In this document: piece after piece, positions 63,373 through 64,000 of the stretch | How positions within the stretch are numbered: the first letter of the stretch is position 1 | Layout: every line of letters starts with the position of its first letter | Source of the DNA: Prunella strophiata | Lineage: Eukaryota > Chordata > Aves > Passeriformes > Prunellidae | Assembly (NCBI GenBank): GCA_036583965.1 | Contig: JAZBQD010000014.1 | Location: forward strand, 47,285,990-47,349,989 | Length of the DNA stretch: 64,000 nucleotides | Reading direction: 5' to 3' | Position numbers and translations under genes: made by a program | The notes under the pieces: generated by a model | Seen by the model: only the letters and a program-made list of their open reading frames with translations | Told to the model about the DNA's origin: nothing | Databases searched by the model: none

Positions 63373-64000
63373 ATGGGGCTTTAGAAATAGTAGACCTTAT
63401 GAACTCTTTATTTGAGCACTTTTTCATAAATTGCTTCTGGTGCATCAGTCTACTGAAAACAGACACACATTGGTGTCTTGATTCAGTTGCTTTCTCTTGA
63501 AAATGTACTATGTCTCAGCTTTTGTACAAAGGAATTAATTGATTATTCCATTATAACAAACAGTTGATAATGGGATCCTATTTTCTTTTTTAATATTAGA
63601 GGTGCCACTACAACATACCAATTACAACCAATCACACATGAAGACAGCCTCAAGACCATTCCTGTCTTTTGTGAATGTCATTACTTTTATGTCGGGTACC
63701 TCAGAATTTTCACAACAGTAGTTTATGAAAAATCAACAACAAAGATTCTCTGATAGAAACACTAATGACTGGATCTGGCCATAGAAAAGTATGACTTTTT
63801 TTCCACTTCATCTTCAAGTAAATTTGTAACACTTTTCTGTTTCAATCAAGCTTACCCTTAAGAATTCTTTTCTGTAAGACTTCCTCAGTATTTTAGCTTC
63901 TGCTTCCTTTAGCACACCCTTCCACTCTCATGTGGCTAACCTCCAATACTGACAGCCAAGAAAAAAAAGAGATGCTCTTCTTAACAGTTCAAATAATGGA
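63373..64000. other. upstream MDFIC intron to window edge
   Basis: AT-rich sequence with no GC-rich first exon or promoter-like CpG cluster; nothing recognised. Confidence 0.55.

Larger units (their letters stand above)
21375..64000 (-). other. MDFIC: MDFIC gene, 3' portion (5' end outside window)
   Basis: Three coding exons with matching splice phases and a probable 3' UTR define the 3' part of MDFIC. The gene is read from high to low coordinates and is cut by the right edge of the window. Introns within view are 24882-37509 (about 12.6 kb), 37786-60086 (about 22.3 kb) and the partial one from 60219 to the edge. The first coding exon of vertebrate MDFIC is short and GC-rich. Nothing of that kind is present between 60219 and 64000, so I infer that it lies further right. 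Identification rests on the nearly unmistakable I-mfa domain in the last exon plus recognisable upstream segments such as RTQPQRLPQ and KMHRKIQS. The left boundary depends on the inferred polyadenylation site and is less certain than the exons. Confidence 0.93.

Noticed and set aside
63000..64000. MDFIC first coding exon
   Set aside because: I looked for a short GC-rich exon ending in a phase-1 donor. The GC-richer patch here is the LTR, and no suitable frame was found.
1..64000. tRNA, rRNA, CRISPR arrays, bacterial-type operons
   Set aside because: None seen. The sequence is vertebrate intronic and intergenic DNA. Small RNAs such as miRNAs or snoRNAs cannot be excluded by eye.

Overview
The window is intronic and flanking DNA from a bird genome, most likely a songbird or another neoavian. 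It is AT-rich, CpG-poor and intron-dominated, it carries several CR1 LINE fragments with the typical avian 3' end, and it has two LTRs whose sequence I recognise from avian endogenous retroviruses. The species cannot be fixed from the sequence.

Only one protein-coding gene can be supported: MDFIC (MyoD family inhibitor domain containing, also called HIC), on the minus strand and incomplete at its 5' end. Three coding exons with consensus splice sites are visible: 60087-60218, 37510-37785 and the terminal exon 24634-24881. The terminal exon encodes the whole cysteine-rich I-mfa domain and the stop codon. The exons join in frame through phase-1 introns and supply about 217 codons. The first coding exon and promoter must lie beyond position 64000. 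The 3' UTR probably runs from 24633 to about 21375, ending just past an AATAAA at 21393-21398.

Layout from left to right: 1-21370 is 3' flanking intergenic DNA with CR1 fragments, simple repeats, two weak exon-like segments on the plus strand and a possible CTCF site. 21375-24633 is the probable MDFIC 3' UTR. 24882-37509 is the last intron, containing an inverted pair of forkhead motifs, a GC-rich pocket and a G-run. 37786-60086 is the next intron, with a solo LTR in the sense orientation of the gene and CR1 fragments. 60219-64000 is part of the upstream intron, with an A/C-rich low-complexity tract and a degraded second LTR, also in sense orientation.

Most open reading frames in the window are chance frames or lie in repeats. 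I saw no tRNA, rRNA, CRISPR array or intact transposon gene, and nothing that qualifies as a new biological system. The points most worth checking are the frame-preserving exon structure of MDFIC, the sense-oriented LTRs in its introns, the palindromic polyadenylation site, the exon-like pair near the left edge, and a few candidate regulatory sites.
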